Below, piece by piece: positions 12,701-27,700 of a stretch of DNA of 64,000 nucleotides. The notes below the pieces were generated by a model. It saw nothing but the letters and a program-made list of their open reading frames with translations. It had not been told where the DNA came from and did not search any database. Location of the stretch: NCBI GenBank assembly GCA_900708905.1, contig CAADRB010000038.1, positions 445,892 through 509,891 of the forward strand, written 5' to 3'. The DNA comes from Hymenolepis diminuta. Its lineage: Eukaryota; Platyhelminthes; Cestoda; Cyclophyllidea; Hymenolepididae. A program made the translations under genes and the position numbers. Within the stretch, counting starts at the first letter, position 1. Every line of letters begins with the position of its first letter.

Positions 12701-15700
12701 TCCGGTAAATTTTTTTCATCATTTACACTCGGATTTTGAATTAATTATAAACACTTTATTATTGAAAAGTATTTCTCAAATTATTTATGGAAAACTGTCT
12801 TAAAACTCTATCATCGTGGCCATTCAATTGAGTTTTGTTAAAGGTTTGATTTTTCATGTCAATCACATGGTAGAAAATGATCTGCAAAATTTCATTTTGA
12901 TTAGAGTGATGAGGAAGTGAAGTCATTCTTTTTGTTGCTAATCAAACCATTCTCTTTTGCTAATCAGACCACAAAATTTACAACTACTTCCGTCGATCCA
13001 TGACCCTTAACTTCTCAAAAATTTAGGTTGACCGCTTTTAATATGGTTTATTTGTCAGAGATATGATTTAGAAGGAGAATATAACAAAACTTGGGAATGT
13101 TAGTCCTATAGCCACGGATTTCCATATGATTTTATCTAACTGATTGTCTGGCATTAAGACTTCAATGACTGGATTTATCTGAGAGTGTTCTGCTTTGCTG
13201 GACCATGTCGGTATTTAAAAGGGAAGATTTGAATTTGCATTCTCTTTCCTCAATCCTTCATTTTAAAAACTAGTTAACGTTCACCAGATAACACAAATTG
13301 GTAAGCCTGACTAATTGGATAGTTGCGTTGATCCATTTTTAGAACTTCGGAGCCGTTAGTTAGTATAAGCAATGTACACTCTTTGTACTATTAGAATGAA
13401 TTTCGGACGAGTTCATCAAATTAAAAAAATTTAACGCCTAAGAAAATGATTTTAACTTTAAATAAAAACATTGAATTTTGCAAACATAGAAAAATTCCAT
13501 TTGATATGTGACTGAATTTGCAATTTTGAGTGTCACATATTGTCCTAGTTTTAAACCTTGAGTAACTATCAAAACAATTTTAAAATTATTTTGTTTTGAA
13601 GTTTTAAACTTTACCTCCTTTAAATGTCAGTTGGCAGGAATTTCTCCTTAATTTTGATCTCTAGTCTGAGTTAGAGGGAGAAAAATATTTCCTAATTTGC
13701 ATAGGATGCATTAATCCTAAACAAAATTTGTTCCAAAACTTAGTATTTGCAATTAAATAATAATTTCGAAATTGTTAAATCAATATTATATAATATAATC
13801 CGCAAAAGGTAATTTTTTAATTTTGTTCGCATGATGATATACTCTTTTTATAACTGAAAGGGAGCATCATAAACAAAGGAAATGTCAGATTTTCCAGGTA
13901 ACTGCAGGAATCATGCAAGGGGAATTTATACTAATCCATTTGTTTAAACAAAGCCAAAATGTAATATAATTATCAAAGCAATGGCTCTTACCTTTAATAT
14001 CTGAAAATGTGGAAAATATTTCATTAAGTTTGGTACTATTTCGTTTTTTTTATGCCTTCTCACATAGGATGACAGAAATATATTACAAAGGATTTGCATA
14101 ATAATAGGTACATATGATCAAAATACTGTGTACCGATTCGTATGATAAATATAAATGATAAAAAGACAAAAAAGTGAGAATTTTGACAGTTCCGTTTCTG
14201 AAATGTTCTTATCATTAGTCACAATCGTGTATAAAACTTGTACAAGTTTTAATCATCTCAAAGCATCTGAATTACGAGAAAACGGAACAATTTGAAAAAC
14301 ATACTAAACGGAAAGGAGGTTAACAATGGGATGATAATTAAATTTGGATACCAAGATTCTTGCTTTATTTGGATTTGGGAGCACAGAATTGTCCATATTC
14401 TCATAAGTGGAAGACCACACTTGTAATATTGTGTTGCTCAATCTTCGTCATTTAACTCTCACGTTTACTAATGAGGTTATTTTCATAATATTCAGAGCAT
14501 GTTTACTTAATTTCGTGGTTGGCCGCGCCATCTCGACTTACTTTAATTTATTCCACAATGAATACCAGGAAAAGATTTTTATGTTTTGAGTAATGATTAT
14601 CGCTACTTTGTCCATAAAAACTACATGTCGTAGAATATTTGATCAGGTTACGCTCAGCTAAAGTTTGCCTTTGAGGACTTTATATTGAATGGATGGATTA
14701 GAAGGTCCTATTAACCGTCTCATAATGAGGAAACGTACAACTCGATCTGCACAATTTCACTTGATTGGGTAATTGATGAGAGTTCTCCCATCTTCTTAAC
14801 CGGGGAAGGATTTTTTGATGTAAGTTGGCGATAGAAGTATTATTGAATTTACTTTTCTTCCAGTGTCATGAAAAGACGAGAGAGCGTCGAAAGCGAATGC
14901 TATCACTCCGTGAATCCATGTTCTTTGAAGGAGCTGTGGAGAAATCTGAAAGCAATCTTTGTGACATTCTAAGACGCCTCAATGAGCTGAGTCTCGATCT
15001 TTTGCCATCTAGTCCAGACCAATCAGAAGAGGAGGGATCTAATCAAATACTGCCAATTCACACAAAAGGAACTCTGCCTAGCTGGTTGTGTCCCATACAT
15101 CGGGATAGTGGGAAGCCATCGGAGACTCATTGTAATCACTGCGAAATTGTGAGTTTTATTCATTTTATATAGTTTTATACCGTTTATGTTTTCATTACCT
15201 TCTTTTAATTTTATGATTATGAGATGACAAAATTTTTTATTAGTTTAATAATTAGTTGGTGTAAAATTATAATATGGAAATGCTTTAGCTATTTGATAGC
15301 AAAAACAAGCTAAACTGGAGTATGACTTTTACGAACTTTATTATTACAAGATTGGGAGGAGACAAATATGTGGGCAGAATATTTATATTAGAATAGAAGG
15401 GAGAGAAACCCAAATCGGATCTAAGGAAAAGGGAACCATAATAAGCTGATATTACACAAAGGGAGAAAATTGATAAATAGCAGAGGTATGAGTCATAAAC
15501 AGAACTGTGTAAATGAGTAAAATCTACACGCAATTCAGGGAAGGCCTCAAGACTATTGTTAAAGTGTTTAGACTAATAATAATGGAATGATGACTTCTTC
15601 AGGTAAATACTACTACCAAACTCCTTCTATTACTTTTAATGTCCTGATTTATCTACTATGCCTCTTGAATGCTGAATGAATTAAGCTAACTTAAAATTGT

Positions 15701-18700
15701 TTTGGGGAATTCTGTTTCATCATTTTTATTCATAACTTGTATTAGGTATTTTTAGTTAAACGCAGTAAAACTCGATGCGTTCTCCCGGTGATAAAATACA
15801 TTTTCTTTCGTCCCAATCAATTTGAAAATTCCGGCAAAAATACCGTATTTCGACCTATGAGAATCAGCGGAATGTCTCTTTTCTCATTTCGTACACCTAG
15901 ACGTCAATTGCCCATCTTTTTTCTTCTCTTTTATTGGAGGTATCTGCTTTGTAATTAAGTTATCAAGTAAATGGGTGTATATATCTGCTCTTATTTATTA
16001 AGTTGTAACGGTAGAAGCATGTTGAGAAAATTTTAGAAGTCGTTAAATATAAATAATTATTTTTATTCAATAAAATTGAAAATGTGTCTGATTGACCACT
16101 CCTTAAACCACTTAAACCTTCAATCATTGAACTCTGCGCACGTGGTAGAGGAATTCAAACTTACATCTACTCCGCCTGAAATGAGCTATTTTTGGACCTG
16201 TGGGAATTAGTTTCAGACTCTTTAAGCTCAAAATAATATTTTTAAATATTTGTCAGAAGGAGATAAGATCCTCTAACGAGATTTTCAGTACCCTAAACAT
16301 AAGGTGAGTGTGGCCAAAATAAAAGGTATGTCAAATAGTATTCGAAAATAAAATTGGAGCTTGTCTGAGTTGTGTTGTTTTAATTTTATTGATTTTGTTA
16401 TGTTTTAATTAACAATCCGTTTTATTCATTATTACTGAAATAAATTACACGGATACCCTCAATTTCGGCAGTCAAGTTTGATTAGTATATGATAAGATCA
16501 GTGATTAATGCTTATTGACTAGTCAGGGAAGATTTCCGCTAGTTCGTGTATAATTCAATTTTAGTAAATTAAAGTATTGTTATTATATCAATTTAAAATA
16601 AAGCAAAAATTGTAAAATTTTTAATTATAGAAACTTCTTAACATGGGAAATAAGAGGTGATTTATAGAGAGGCTGGGGAAAATTAGAGAATAAAGCGGCA
16701 TATTTATTTCAATTCTGGAATCATCTAGTTGTCTTCCGTCCTTTTAATGCGTTCCAAAGTTCAATACTGCAAGTTTTAACCCTTTGGATACCTACTGAGT
16801 TCATGTCTGCGATGTTCAGAGCTTTCTAAAAGTTTGATAAAATTGAATTCTTGATAATGCCTTATCTATATTTCAGTCAAATCTAATGTACAGAACAGCC
16901 CATTTAGTTGTTTAAATATGGTAGAATTATGTTATTAAAGAATAAATAGCTTAAATAAATCCGTGAACAATTGTTCCTCCTTTATACATGTTCTGTATAA
17001 TAAAGTTCGTGATGCCTTAATTCAGATCTATACTGGGTGGGTTCCTTTAACTTTTCTTTGATTTTTTATTATTCATTTTTATTATTACTTAAAATAGAGC
17101 AAATGAGATGAACTCTATCGGTATAATTAGCTTATTCGTGCCATGCGTTTTAGCGGTATTTCAAAATTGCCCTCAATACAAATTTAGTTAAGCCTTTCTA
17201 TAAACTGATCGTCAATAATGAAACGAAACTTTATGTCTCTTCTCACTACTTCACCATGAAGGAGTTTATGTTTATAAAATACGATAGTTTTGGGAAAATT
17301 AACCGCGTTTATTTCAAATATCGCTGCTAAATTATTGAATTATGAGAATAACTGCTGGTAAGATAATGGCTATGGATGAAGCTAAAAGGAACAAATTTTC
17401 CTTAAATTCTAAAAAAAAAAGTTTCATAGTTGAAAAAGGCGCTTTTTGGAATAGTATGTATATTTCAGCTGCCTAGTTTTTATTCGAAATAAAGTGAGAT
17501 TTTTAACTTTGTTCCGTCCAACAAAGATTCACGTATTTGCATATTTGTTTAAACCGATGAATAGATATTTGAATTCAGGTTTTTATTTGCTGCTGTCAAT
17601 AATGCTCTTGCCAAAATTTTGAACAAGAATTCTCTGAACAAATTAAAAGTTTGTGACAGTTTTACCGTGCCTTCAAAGCCCTCGATAGCTCAAGGGAAAA
17701 TATTTGGTGTAAAATAAAAAATACAGATGATTTCATGACAAGAAAATCATTGATAAGCATCTGTATATAGGAAATAATTGAGTAGGTCAAATGGGATACG
17801 AGCAAGATCATAAGTTGGGAATGTAAAAGAAATGTAGAGAAATCAGAATTCATCAATTTATCTGTTCTCTATTGAATAGATACAATCCTTCGCATCAAGC
17901 TCCAGGATTTGAATCAAAATTTTGTGAATGATAGTTCACTTTTGTTTGTCATATTTATTAATTTCTTCACTTTATGTATATTTAAGAGCTACTAGGTAAT
18001 GCATTTATTTAGTAAATGCCCTACACACAAATTCCGTACATAGTAAGAAATCAATATATAATTTCAAAAGCATAATTTTCGGTTTAAGATAGGCCCCCTT
18101 AGTTTATTCTAACTGATTTAAGATGAAATATCATGAAAGATGTTAAAATTTTCCATTTTAATGCAGCTATATACAGAGTGCGGTAATGCAACCTGCTATT
18201 TTCGGACCGCGTATAACATAAATGATTAGATATAGCAAGAGCATCATCATTTTGAGATTTAAGTCCACACATTTTCCTCTTTTAAATTGGCTCCGTAAGT
18301 ATTTGTATTGCTTCTCGGCAAACTAAGCCTTTTTTTGATAGAATTTGATATTTTTCTGTCTAACTGGTGTGCTCAATTTCAAACACACCTTCTTGATTTA
18401 AATTTTATTATGCTTGAGTTTCTCAATCAAATTTTCCAAATTAAATTGGTGAACTTAAATGAGCAAGAAATTGATCAATGGATCTTTTAAAATTATAATT
18501 CCTTTATTGTTCAAGAGAACTATACATTTTTGAGAAGTAAAACAAAACGTTGACAGTTTTTATTAATATGAAATTTATGGATTTAATTAGTTGGGTTTCA
18601 AGGCTAATTTTCATTGAGGCAGTAATATTGCTATTAGTCAAGAAAAGTTTGCATTTAAGCTGTCACTCATTTCGCTAAATAAGCAAAAAACAAAGAATTC

Positions 18701-21700
18701 CATACCACCTACAAATGACAAAGAAAAACTCAATTAATTGTTCTAAGGTTACTCTTCCGTTCAATAAGTCAATCTGAATGAAGTAATTCAAAATAACTCA
18801 CAAATGATCAAGGCATCAGTAATGAGTACACATTTGTTAATAAAATAATGAATTTCGTAGAGGCTGCAGTGAATGTCTTTTTTAATAAGTATCCAAACAA
18901 TAGGTTTCCGTTTTTTTGCAATTACTAGTGCCCATTGAGAGTGAGAAGGGAGAGATGTTTTAACTTTACAACCGGTTAAGCTTTTACTGGGAATCCACAT
19001 TAACAATATTCCTAGTTCTCGCGAGTAGGAAATTTAAAGTAAATGACTTTTAAATAGTTGAAAATTCTTGAAGATTTTTCTGTGTTTATTAAGTGAAGTT
19101 AATAGCGAACGGAAATGCATTTAATATGGGTAGAATATGCTTTAGACTTTATAAACTCTTTCTAAACGATAAATGAACATCTAACGTGCAGGTAAGCAAT
19201 ATCGTTAATTTAAAATTGTAAAAATTAATATATTAACTTGTTTTTGATTTATCAAAATCGGTGTCGAACTTAGAATTTGACAGTTCTTGGAAGTTGAAAC
19301 TAGAGTGGCACTCTCTAGAAAACAAAATGGATATTCTTAATTCAATCTCTGGTAAAGATATTTCACAATTTGTCATCTTATTGAAAAACAGAGTTTAATT
19401 TTCATTCTGTTTGCAAAATTTATCTACATTGTACGCACCAAAATTCACCATGACATTTTTTATTTTTCACATTGTTGCAGACGTTGCTCCATGATTAATG
19501 CTTAGTTTTCCTTTGAATCGGACATAATTTCCAAATTCTGAACAAAGAAAAGCGCATACAACTTCATGCAAATCAAATGATTAATGGAGAGAATTGCTTC
19601 CACTGACGAATTCATAAATTCAGATCAAGTGTATGGTAATTTGAATCTGGTTCCATTGCTAGAGCGAGAATTTGAATCTTTTTTCTTAAAAAAAACACGT
19701 TAAGATCGTTGTTTTGGTAAATTTAGTTTATTTGCGTGTTTACCTATTTCACTATTAGTAATAAAATAAGCGGAATTTAATAAAAAGGGATTGTTTATAA
19801 GCGCTTTTAAATTTGAATATTTTATTACCTGAACTCTCTATGTTTTTGAGAAAATTAACTCGGTGCTTTGTAATCAGTGAGCATTTGGACTAATTTGCCA
19901 AAATGATTATCTAACCAATTTCTTAACATTGAAACTCGTCCAATCATAATGTGGTATCACGCATGCAATTTTAACGATACTAATGCGGCTTTTAATATTA
20001 AACTGGCTGATATAAAAACATTTGTTTATGGTTTAGGAATTTTTTTAAAAATTCAAAAACTTTCTTTAAAGTAAAGGTAACTCTAAGACGTCCCTCTGTC
20101 AAATAATATAAGCTAGCCTCATAAATCAGGATTATTGCCATTGTCTAGGCGTGAATACTGTCATAAACCCCGCCGCTGTGTTGCTTTGTTTTGACGATCT
20201 TTCATCATGCAAAATGCATAAAACGGGCGAATGTCCCACTTGGGTTTTGGGTAGGTTTGACATCTACACAGATCTCAAAGGTATTATCTTTGGATTTTCG
20301 CGAATCAGATGTTTCATAATCGCACGTATTTTTGTGACAATTTTACCTGATTTAGGCCAGCTAAATTCTTAAATTAGCCATATTTCAACATTCTTAAAAG
20401 GTAGTTTTTTAAATAGACATTTTTTCAGCAGACTAAAATTATACTTGAGCCAAAATATCTCAAGGAGGGAAAATACTGCAACGTCTATATCATTTTATCC
20501 TTCTAGTTGCTTAGTGACAAATTATTTTTAAACAAAATACTTCAGAAGCACTCCCCTTTGAACTCCGTGCAATAAAGACTTTGTTTTTTACTCTTTTATT
20601 CATATTTACCTTATTTACAATGTGCCCTATAGTTGCCGTTTTAATATTTGATAATAATCACAGTTTCAGAGTTTTTTAATCACCTCCGCGGAAGTCACCT
20701 TAACTATGCGAATATGCTTCCTTTTATGAAATGATTAACCCTCGTTTTTTAATGAAGTTTTGTTTCAGTTATCTGAGCCATAGATAACTCCTTTCGAAAT
20801 GGATTGAACTCAATTTGAATTTTATTTGAAATCGGCACTTTAGCCATGAATATTTTTCATTAGACGTGAGGCATTCAAGAATAATTATGTTTAATTAAAT
20901 ATATGAAAAATGCTTATGGATATTATCCAGATTATTATCAACGTTCAAGTTAAAAAGTATGAAATAGATGGTTACTGGTCCACATCCAATTGTACTAGTT
21001 AATTCTAGTCGACAAGAGGGGTCAAAGAATGCGATTTTCTCATAGGCGCAGCTTTGGCATTCTTTCTCATTATTCAGGGTACATGCTTTGAATACTTTTG
21101 GTAGCGGTTTTTCCTCAACTCAACATAATGTAATGCTTTAAATTTTGAACCTCGTGAATTTAATCTAAATAAATAGTGAGCAAGATTGATACCGTTGTAA
21201 AAGAGTGTGGAGAAAAAATTACGTATTTATGAGCCGCTTTATTTTTTTGTTAACATTGGACACGTGACACCTCTAAGCATTAAAATTTTACCGTTGCTTT
21301 TAATGAAATGCCCCATGTTACTTGTAGCTTCGAACCGGGAAGTCCATTCGAGGAAGCGGTGACGGCGAGAGTTCAACACCTCCCTCATCGACCTCCTCGG
21401 AACAGATTGCAGTGGGTTCCCAGCTGCCAAATCCTCCTCCAGCAGCTCCAACTCTTAATCTACCACCCTTGCCTATAGCTCCACGGGGCCCTCGTCGTGC
21501 TCATGTGGTCTTCTCTCGCACTGTTCTTGTAGACGCAGGCCGCGAAACCACCAGACTCAACTGCCCCTCTGATCTAGACGATGAACATGGAGATGAAGAC
21601 GACTATACTGGTGCGGAGACTGGAAGTGATGGAGATGAACTGCAACAACCGTGGAAAAAGGAGCGATTACATAGGGGTAATCGGGTGGTTGATATACATC

Positions 21701-24700
21701 CGGGCCTGCCGAGGAATGAATATGTAATCTGTGATGGAAGGTGCGGGGCTCCGGCTTGTGCTCAGGGATCTTGTTTGGCTAGAGTAAGTCACTGTTTATA
21801 AATGCATTTAACCTACACTACCCGGTAATTTTCAATTAAAAACGATACCTGGATTTTTTTCAATGCTCAGCTGCTCCTTTATATGCTACAATTATTCAGA
21901 CCCTCGCAAGAAGAGGGGAAACCTGTAACTCAGACGGCAGTTTTTTATTGAGGAGATAAATTTGCTTATATGGGACTGGATACATGGTGAACGATAACTG
22001 CCTGATTAGCCAATAATTGCAGCAATGGTTGCTTTAGTGTTGGTCTTACATATGCAAGTGCAAGCAGAGAATCTCAATAATCCAGTGAAAGTCGTGTGAG
22101 GCTTACGATTTTTATAACGGTGGGCCAAAATTTTTGGATTTGGTTTCCTTACAAGTACAATGATGAAAAATTGTTCATATTAAGTTCATTGAATAGGGGG
22201 AAGTAAAATCTAAAGATTTTATTCCTGAAATGCAATGCTTTCTCTGGAGCTCGAATTTTAATTTGCGAATCCTTATTCTTTTCGCCTTCAGGATATCTGA
22301 GAAGTTCATTTCAGATGAAGATTGTTTTTCAAGAATATTGGGGAATTATGGTACGTATTTTTAAGAATTGTGGATTGAGTTTAATTGAAGCCTCACTTTA
22401 ACACATTTCTAACTAATCAATCGTACTCTGTTTGATAACAGTATTAAGGAAGATTCTAATATTGCACAACTTAAATAAAAATGCGTCAAAGAGAAAACAT
22501 AATCGTGTAAACTTATCAAATACTCTCCCTTGAAGAACTAATATTTATATTTTCTTCCATTATTATTAAAAAACTATTAGCCTGTATATTGATTATATGA
22601 ATTAATGTGAATTATGATATTTTGTATGTAGCTCGATTTAAAATGTAGTAAGTTTTGCTATGACAACGAAAATTTTTGATTTTCCTTCTTCTGGCTGGGG
22701 TATCGGCTTGTAGATCGTAGAAGGATGATAGCTTCACTGCAACCTTCATTGCTCACGAGTTTTTTCCCAATGATAAACCGCGATATACAACTTTAATAGC
22801 CGCAATAGTATGTTCGCTTAATTCGGTGATGCAGATTTAGTGAAACCCTAATCTGAGCATGAAAGTTTGTCAGATTGGAACCGTGTTTGAAATGTAATTT
22901 TTGCAAAAATCAATTAGTGATGTCGTTTAATGGCATGTAGGTAACCCGCTAGCTTGTAGCACTGAAAAATAAAATTAAATATTCAAATTTTTGCGTAGAT
23001 TGAATGCAACCCTGTCTGAAAGAGGAGTTTAAAGTATTCGGATCTCTAATCATTACGTAATTTAGGGATCATTTTCCTACGACGGGTTTTTAATTTATTA
23101 TCAGGGCCATGATAGCAGAAAACTTATAAACACGGGGAATTTCACGGATGACATCTCCTTCGTAGTGATAAGGCTGCAGTGAATCATTCTTTAGACGTGG
23201 CTATGTAGCAATTTGATCAGGGAAGAAACTTTCAGTGGTTCATCAATTTTATACTTATAAGGAACTTGTTGCCTAGTAATAGTGTGTGTGAACATTATCA
23301 TCTTTTCTTCTGACGACAAACAAATGATTCGTAATCGATGTCTGCTGTTTCCGGCAATCGCACTTGGTATAGAAGTGTTTACCATTGAGGGATAAATGGA
23401 GTAGAATTTTGCCGCATTCCAATTATTTACTAGAGGTAAGGAAGGAAAAAAATTAATAAGATGTGAGTGGTGGAATATTTTCAATCAGCGAAAAATTGAC
23501 ACAAACAAGAATCAACCTGTATTTAACAAGAACGCATTCAGGCGGGCCAATTAACATAGAAAATCGGCCTAGGCCTATATCACAGCAATCGGATTAAATT
23601 ATTTTAGGATAATTATCTTAAGTAATGATCAACAAAGGCGCTTCGCAGTAGGTCATTTAATTGACCCTAATTAAACTGCGATACTGTGATGCAGAGTTTT
23701 AGATGAAATTGTGTTTGTAGAGTAGGATGCAAACCGGCATATTGAAGTAAAGGCCTGTAACAAGCATAATAATATGTCCTCTTTTTAATGTAAATTTTAG
23801 CTATTTCACCACTACTATTTTAAGACTCTCGATAGCTTCAATATTTTTTGTCTTTTCAAAGATTGGAAGAAAAATGAATTGAAGTGACAAGACCGATCAC
23901 CACGATTTAAAGCCAGTTCTTATATCCCGACTATCGTATGCAGGCATGTGCTACGGTCCAGAGGACGAATCATGAAATGTGAATGTTGGGACGTTAATTA
24001 TCCATTTAAAAAATACTACACAACGCCTATCCGAAAATAAAATACAGTTAGACTAGTCAAAATTTTAACTTTAATTTTAGTCTTTTTGATCCTTATGCTA
24101 ACTGATTCTCATAATTTAAATCTGTTAATTGATTTTTTTAATTCAGTGGATAATAGTTATAATAAAGACAATGTGTAACTAAAGCAAAAATAATGAAAAA
24201 CTCACATGCTAAATTTTCTAATTCGCACTAGTTTTAAGAAAAACTCTGCCCATTTAAGGCATACTATAATGCAATGATTTGATTTATTTACATCACAATA
24301 ATGATAGGAGATTTGTTCCCTTCCCTTCTCATTTATCGATTTGATATTAAGTGCTTATGTGCTTCATGGATTACGTGATGATTTCTACCTGCTATTTTCA
24401 CTGAAAAATAACACAGAAGACGCTCAGAAGAGTCTGACATCTGTAGCTGGTATATAAATCAGGCAAGAATTTGACAACAGAATGAAGGAAGTGACTTCAT
24501 ATCAATGCATAAATACCAATATCAAAAGATGCTTGAATAAGCTATTCTAGTATGCAATTACTTGAAATATAACGGTATGATAAATTTTGCTACTAAGGGT
24601 GCTGACAAAATATGTCAGAAAAACTTATACAGTTTGAAAAATGAATCAATGGCGTGAAACCGCTGCAGAAAATTTGTGTATCAAATTACTCGAGAGGAAA

Positions 24701-27700
24701 GAGCTACGAAAACTGATAAATCCCCTGAATCATGCACCTCCTCTAAAAGATGTCGAAATAAAGTAAATTTGCATATTTTTAATGCAAAAAGGATATCCTC
24801 AGAAGAAAAGTTGACAAAATGTCCAGAATTGTTGACTATAATGGACTCAGAAAGCCTACAATTTACCTCAAAAATTTCTGCTGACAACTACTCAAATATT
24901 GTTTAATTTGAAACAAACTACGTTTGTCGTTGACTCCAGCTCCCTAGCTAAACTTTATGCTGAACTGATGTAACCTGAAACAAGGGGAACTAAAGAGAAC
25001 AAGAAAGTGGAATGGGTCATCACAAGATATCTATTTACTGAAATCGAAGCAAAATCTCTATACCTCGATCCTGGATGGATGCTGAAGTAGTCAGTATTCA
25101 CGGGATTAAGCGAGCAGGGACTGACCAAACTAACTACCGAAGTAATTTCCTTCCTGACACGATGGGAAAATGTGCATTGGTGGTTTATGGAAGACTAATT
25201 CATATGTCATTGAACGATTATCAAATGCGCAATCTTGATTTCGCGCAGGAATGCTTACAGAACGGACGATCCTTGTCGTAGGAACGGTAATTCTGGAAGC
25301 CGTCGATCTTCATTATGGAACAGAACTTATCTTTGTTGACTTAAGGAAGGCTTTTGGTTCACTACTCATCTCTAAAACGACTGTGTAAACTAGGACTCAA
25401 AGAGGGTCCTATGCTCTTTAACATAGTACTTCAGCTTGTATTAGAAGATTTCTATGCAATTTGTGAGGATTTGAAAGTCGAACTCTTGAGTTCAGCAGGC
25501 TGCTGGTGGTCACTGGGGCATTTAGAATATGCAGACGTCTTGCATCTTATTACTACTTCCATTAGCCAAGCCGGAAAATTTCTACGGAAATATAAGTTAC
25601 TACCGGACAAGTATGCTATGAAAATTACGCATTAAAAACAGTCCTGACGTACGTAGGTTCAGATCTGGAGCGATCGCTATCTTCAATACGGTCTGTCTAC
25701 AATTTTCTGTTGCAGAATAGAGGTTAACAAATTAAACGTTGTTCAGAACACATCTCGGCGGATGATCTTTGATCTGTACAACAGACGACAAATGAGTGTT
25801 AAAGTGCTACAGAAGAAATTTTCACTATTGCAGAAGTGCAGGCTTAACCTCGGGACAAGTCTGCACGAAAAGGGTGATAAAACCGCATAATTTCTATTGA
25901 ATACCTGATTATCGAAATTGGAAATATGCCAAATCTTTCATACAAAGACCTCAATGCAGATATGAAGCTGGTGTTAGATGAGAAAGTGGATGCGGTTTAG
26001 ATCCAGAATCCTAATTAGAAATCTACCTCACGCTTCCTATAGTGCCAAACGCAGATAAAAGGTATAAGAAAAAATGAAGAAGTTTGTATGGACGCCTGGT
26101 GACTCCTTGCAAATGCACGTGAGATGAGAAGACATTGGCAAACAGACCATCATCGAAGCCCAGACATTCCGCAAATTGACAAAATTTCTTTTCCAGTGGA
26201 CGACTGCTACAAGGACTTTGTGAATAGAGGGCAGTTACGAAATCCTTTGAAAACACGTCACTTAGGACTTTAATCCATTGATAATAATGAATAATTTAAG
26301 ATATGAAAGGAAATGTTTTTGTAGTCAACCTAACAATTTCAGGCTACAGATGCAGTAGGTCTTTGATTCTCGACTACTCAAAACTTTCTGACACTGCTTA
26401 AGTCGCTTTTATCGCCCCTTTTGTTTAGACGCTCTCTGTGATTGAGAATTGTAACATATTTTTGCTTTGTCATGGACAGTAATAATCAGAAGTCGGCTGT
26501 ACCCATTTTGAGAATCGAATGAAACTCATTAGCTCCAGTCATGATTAATACAAATTTTTCACCTGATCAAATGCACCATAATTTGAAAATATAAAAATTT
26601 TACAAAGGAGTATCTATGTGTGGAATAAATCAGCTAAAAATATCCAATTATGTAAAACAAACCCAATTAAAACAGAGTCTCTTTCGTTTTAAAGTCTTTC
26701 TGCAAATATCATATTCTTCGCAATACAATCTAGCCAGCTTCTAGATCAATGAAAATAATCATTTTGGACTGGACAAATATAGCCTATAAAAAATGTGGTT
26801 ACTTGACTAATTTTCTGAGCCAAATAGGCGGATATGGCGTATGACTGACGTAGATAAGCTATATTCCGTCATATGTACGGCGGGACGGCGAAAACAAATC
26901 GTCCAATATTTTATGCTCATTTATATCGAATAGGTATCGTAAATGAATAGTCCTTTTTATATGAGCGGAACATATGCAATCACTACAAAAGTAAATTGCA
27001 GTAATTCACACCGTATACTCTAAAAATATGATGATCAAAAAATATTAAATATTGTATCTCTATAGACACCGAAATTTTCCACAATATAACGGTGTTGTCA
27101 TTACTGCCACTAACAAATAGACATCTACCATCTTGTGCTTGGGCTTTGGATGACCTGGTAGAGAAAGGAAGACTGTTTAATTATGTCCTGCAAGAGTTCG
27201 GATACTTGGAGAAGTTCTTCCATCCAATAGCCTAATTTATATTGACCCATTTGTAAATCTGCCTATTAGGGGTGTGGAGTGGTTTGACACAGGCGTTATA
27301 ATCATGTCCGAAGCCGCCAAACTTGATTCTCTCTGGAGGGCCGTGAAATGCATGAGCTGAATCAAACCATTTAAAGTAATTCTAACATATTTTCCACACC
27401 GATTACCCATTGTCTGCGCGTTATTGTGTCAACAGGTACTGCATCAGAAAATTCATTCTAAAATCAAATTGATAAGTAATATTAAACGGGTCATAATTAC
27501 ACAAAATGGCAAGAAAAATTGCTTTTTACTTATCAAATTAAAACAAGTCCTTGGCGAAGATTTATATATATCTGTGGCAGATGTTTTTTTCCTTTTGAAT
27601 ATTAAGTTTTTATGTGCTATAGCATACAAAGCAGAGGATTAAAATTCTTATTGAGTTAAGAATCAATCATTAATTTTCAGTTCATTAAAAATCAAAATTG

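Noticed and set aside
21239..21451. Minus-strand open frame overlapping SRCIN1-like exon 11
   Set aside because: Antisense shadow of a well-supported, higher-GC coding exon.
27120..27360. Locally coding-like stretch considered as a transposase or reverse transcriptase piece
   Set aside because: Interrupted by stops in all frames and without any motif I can name.
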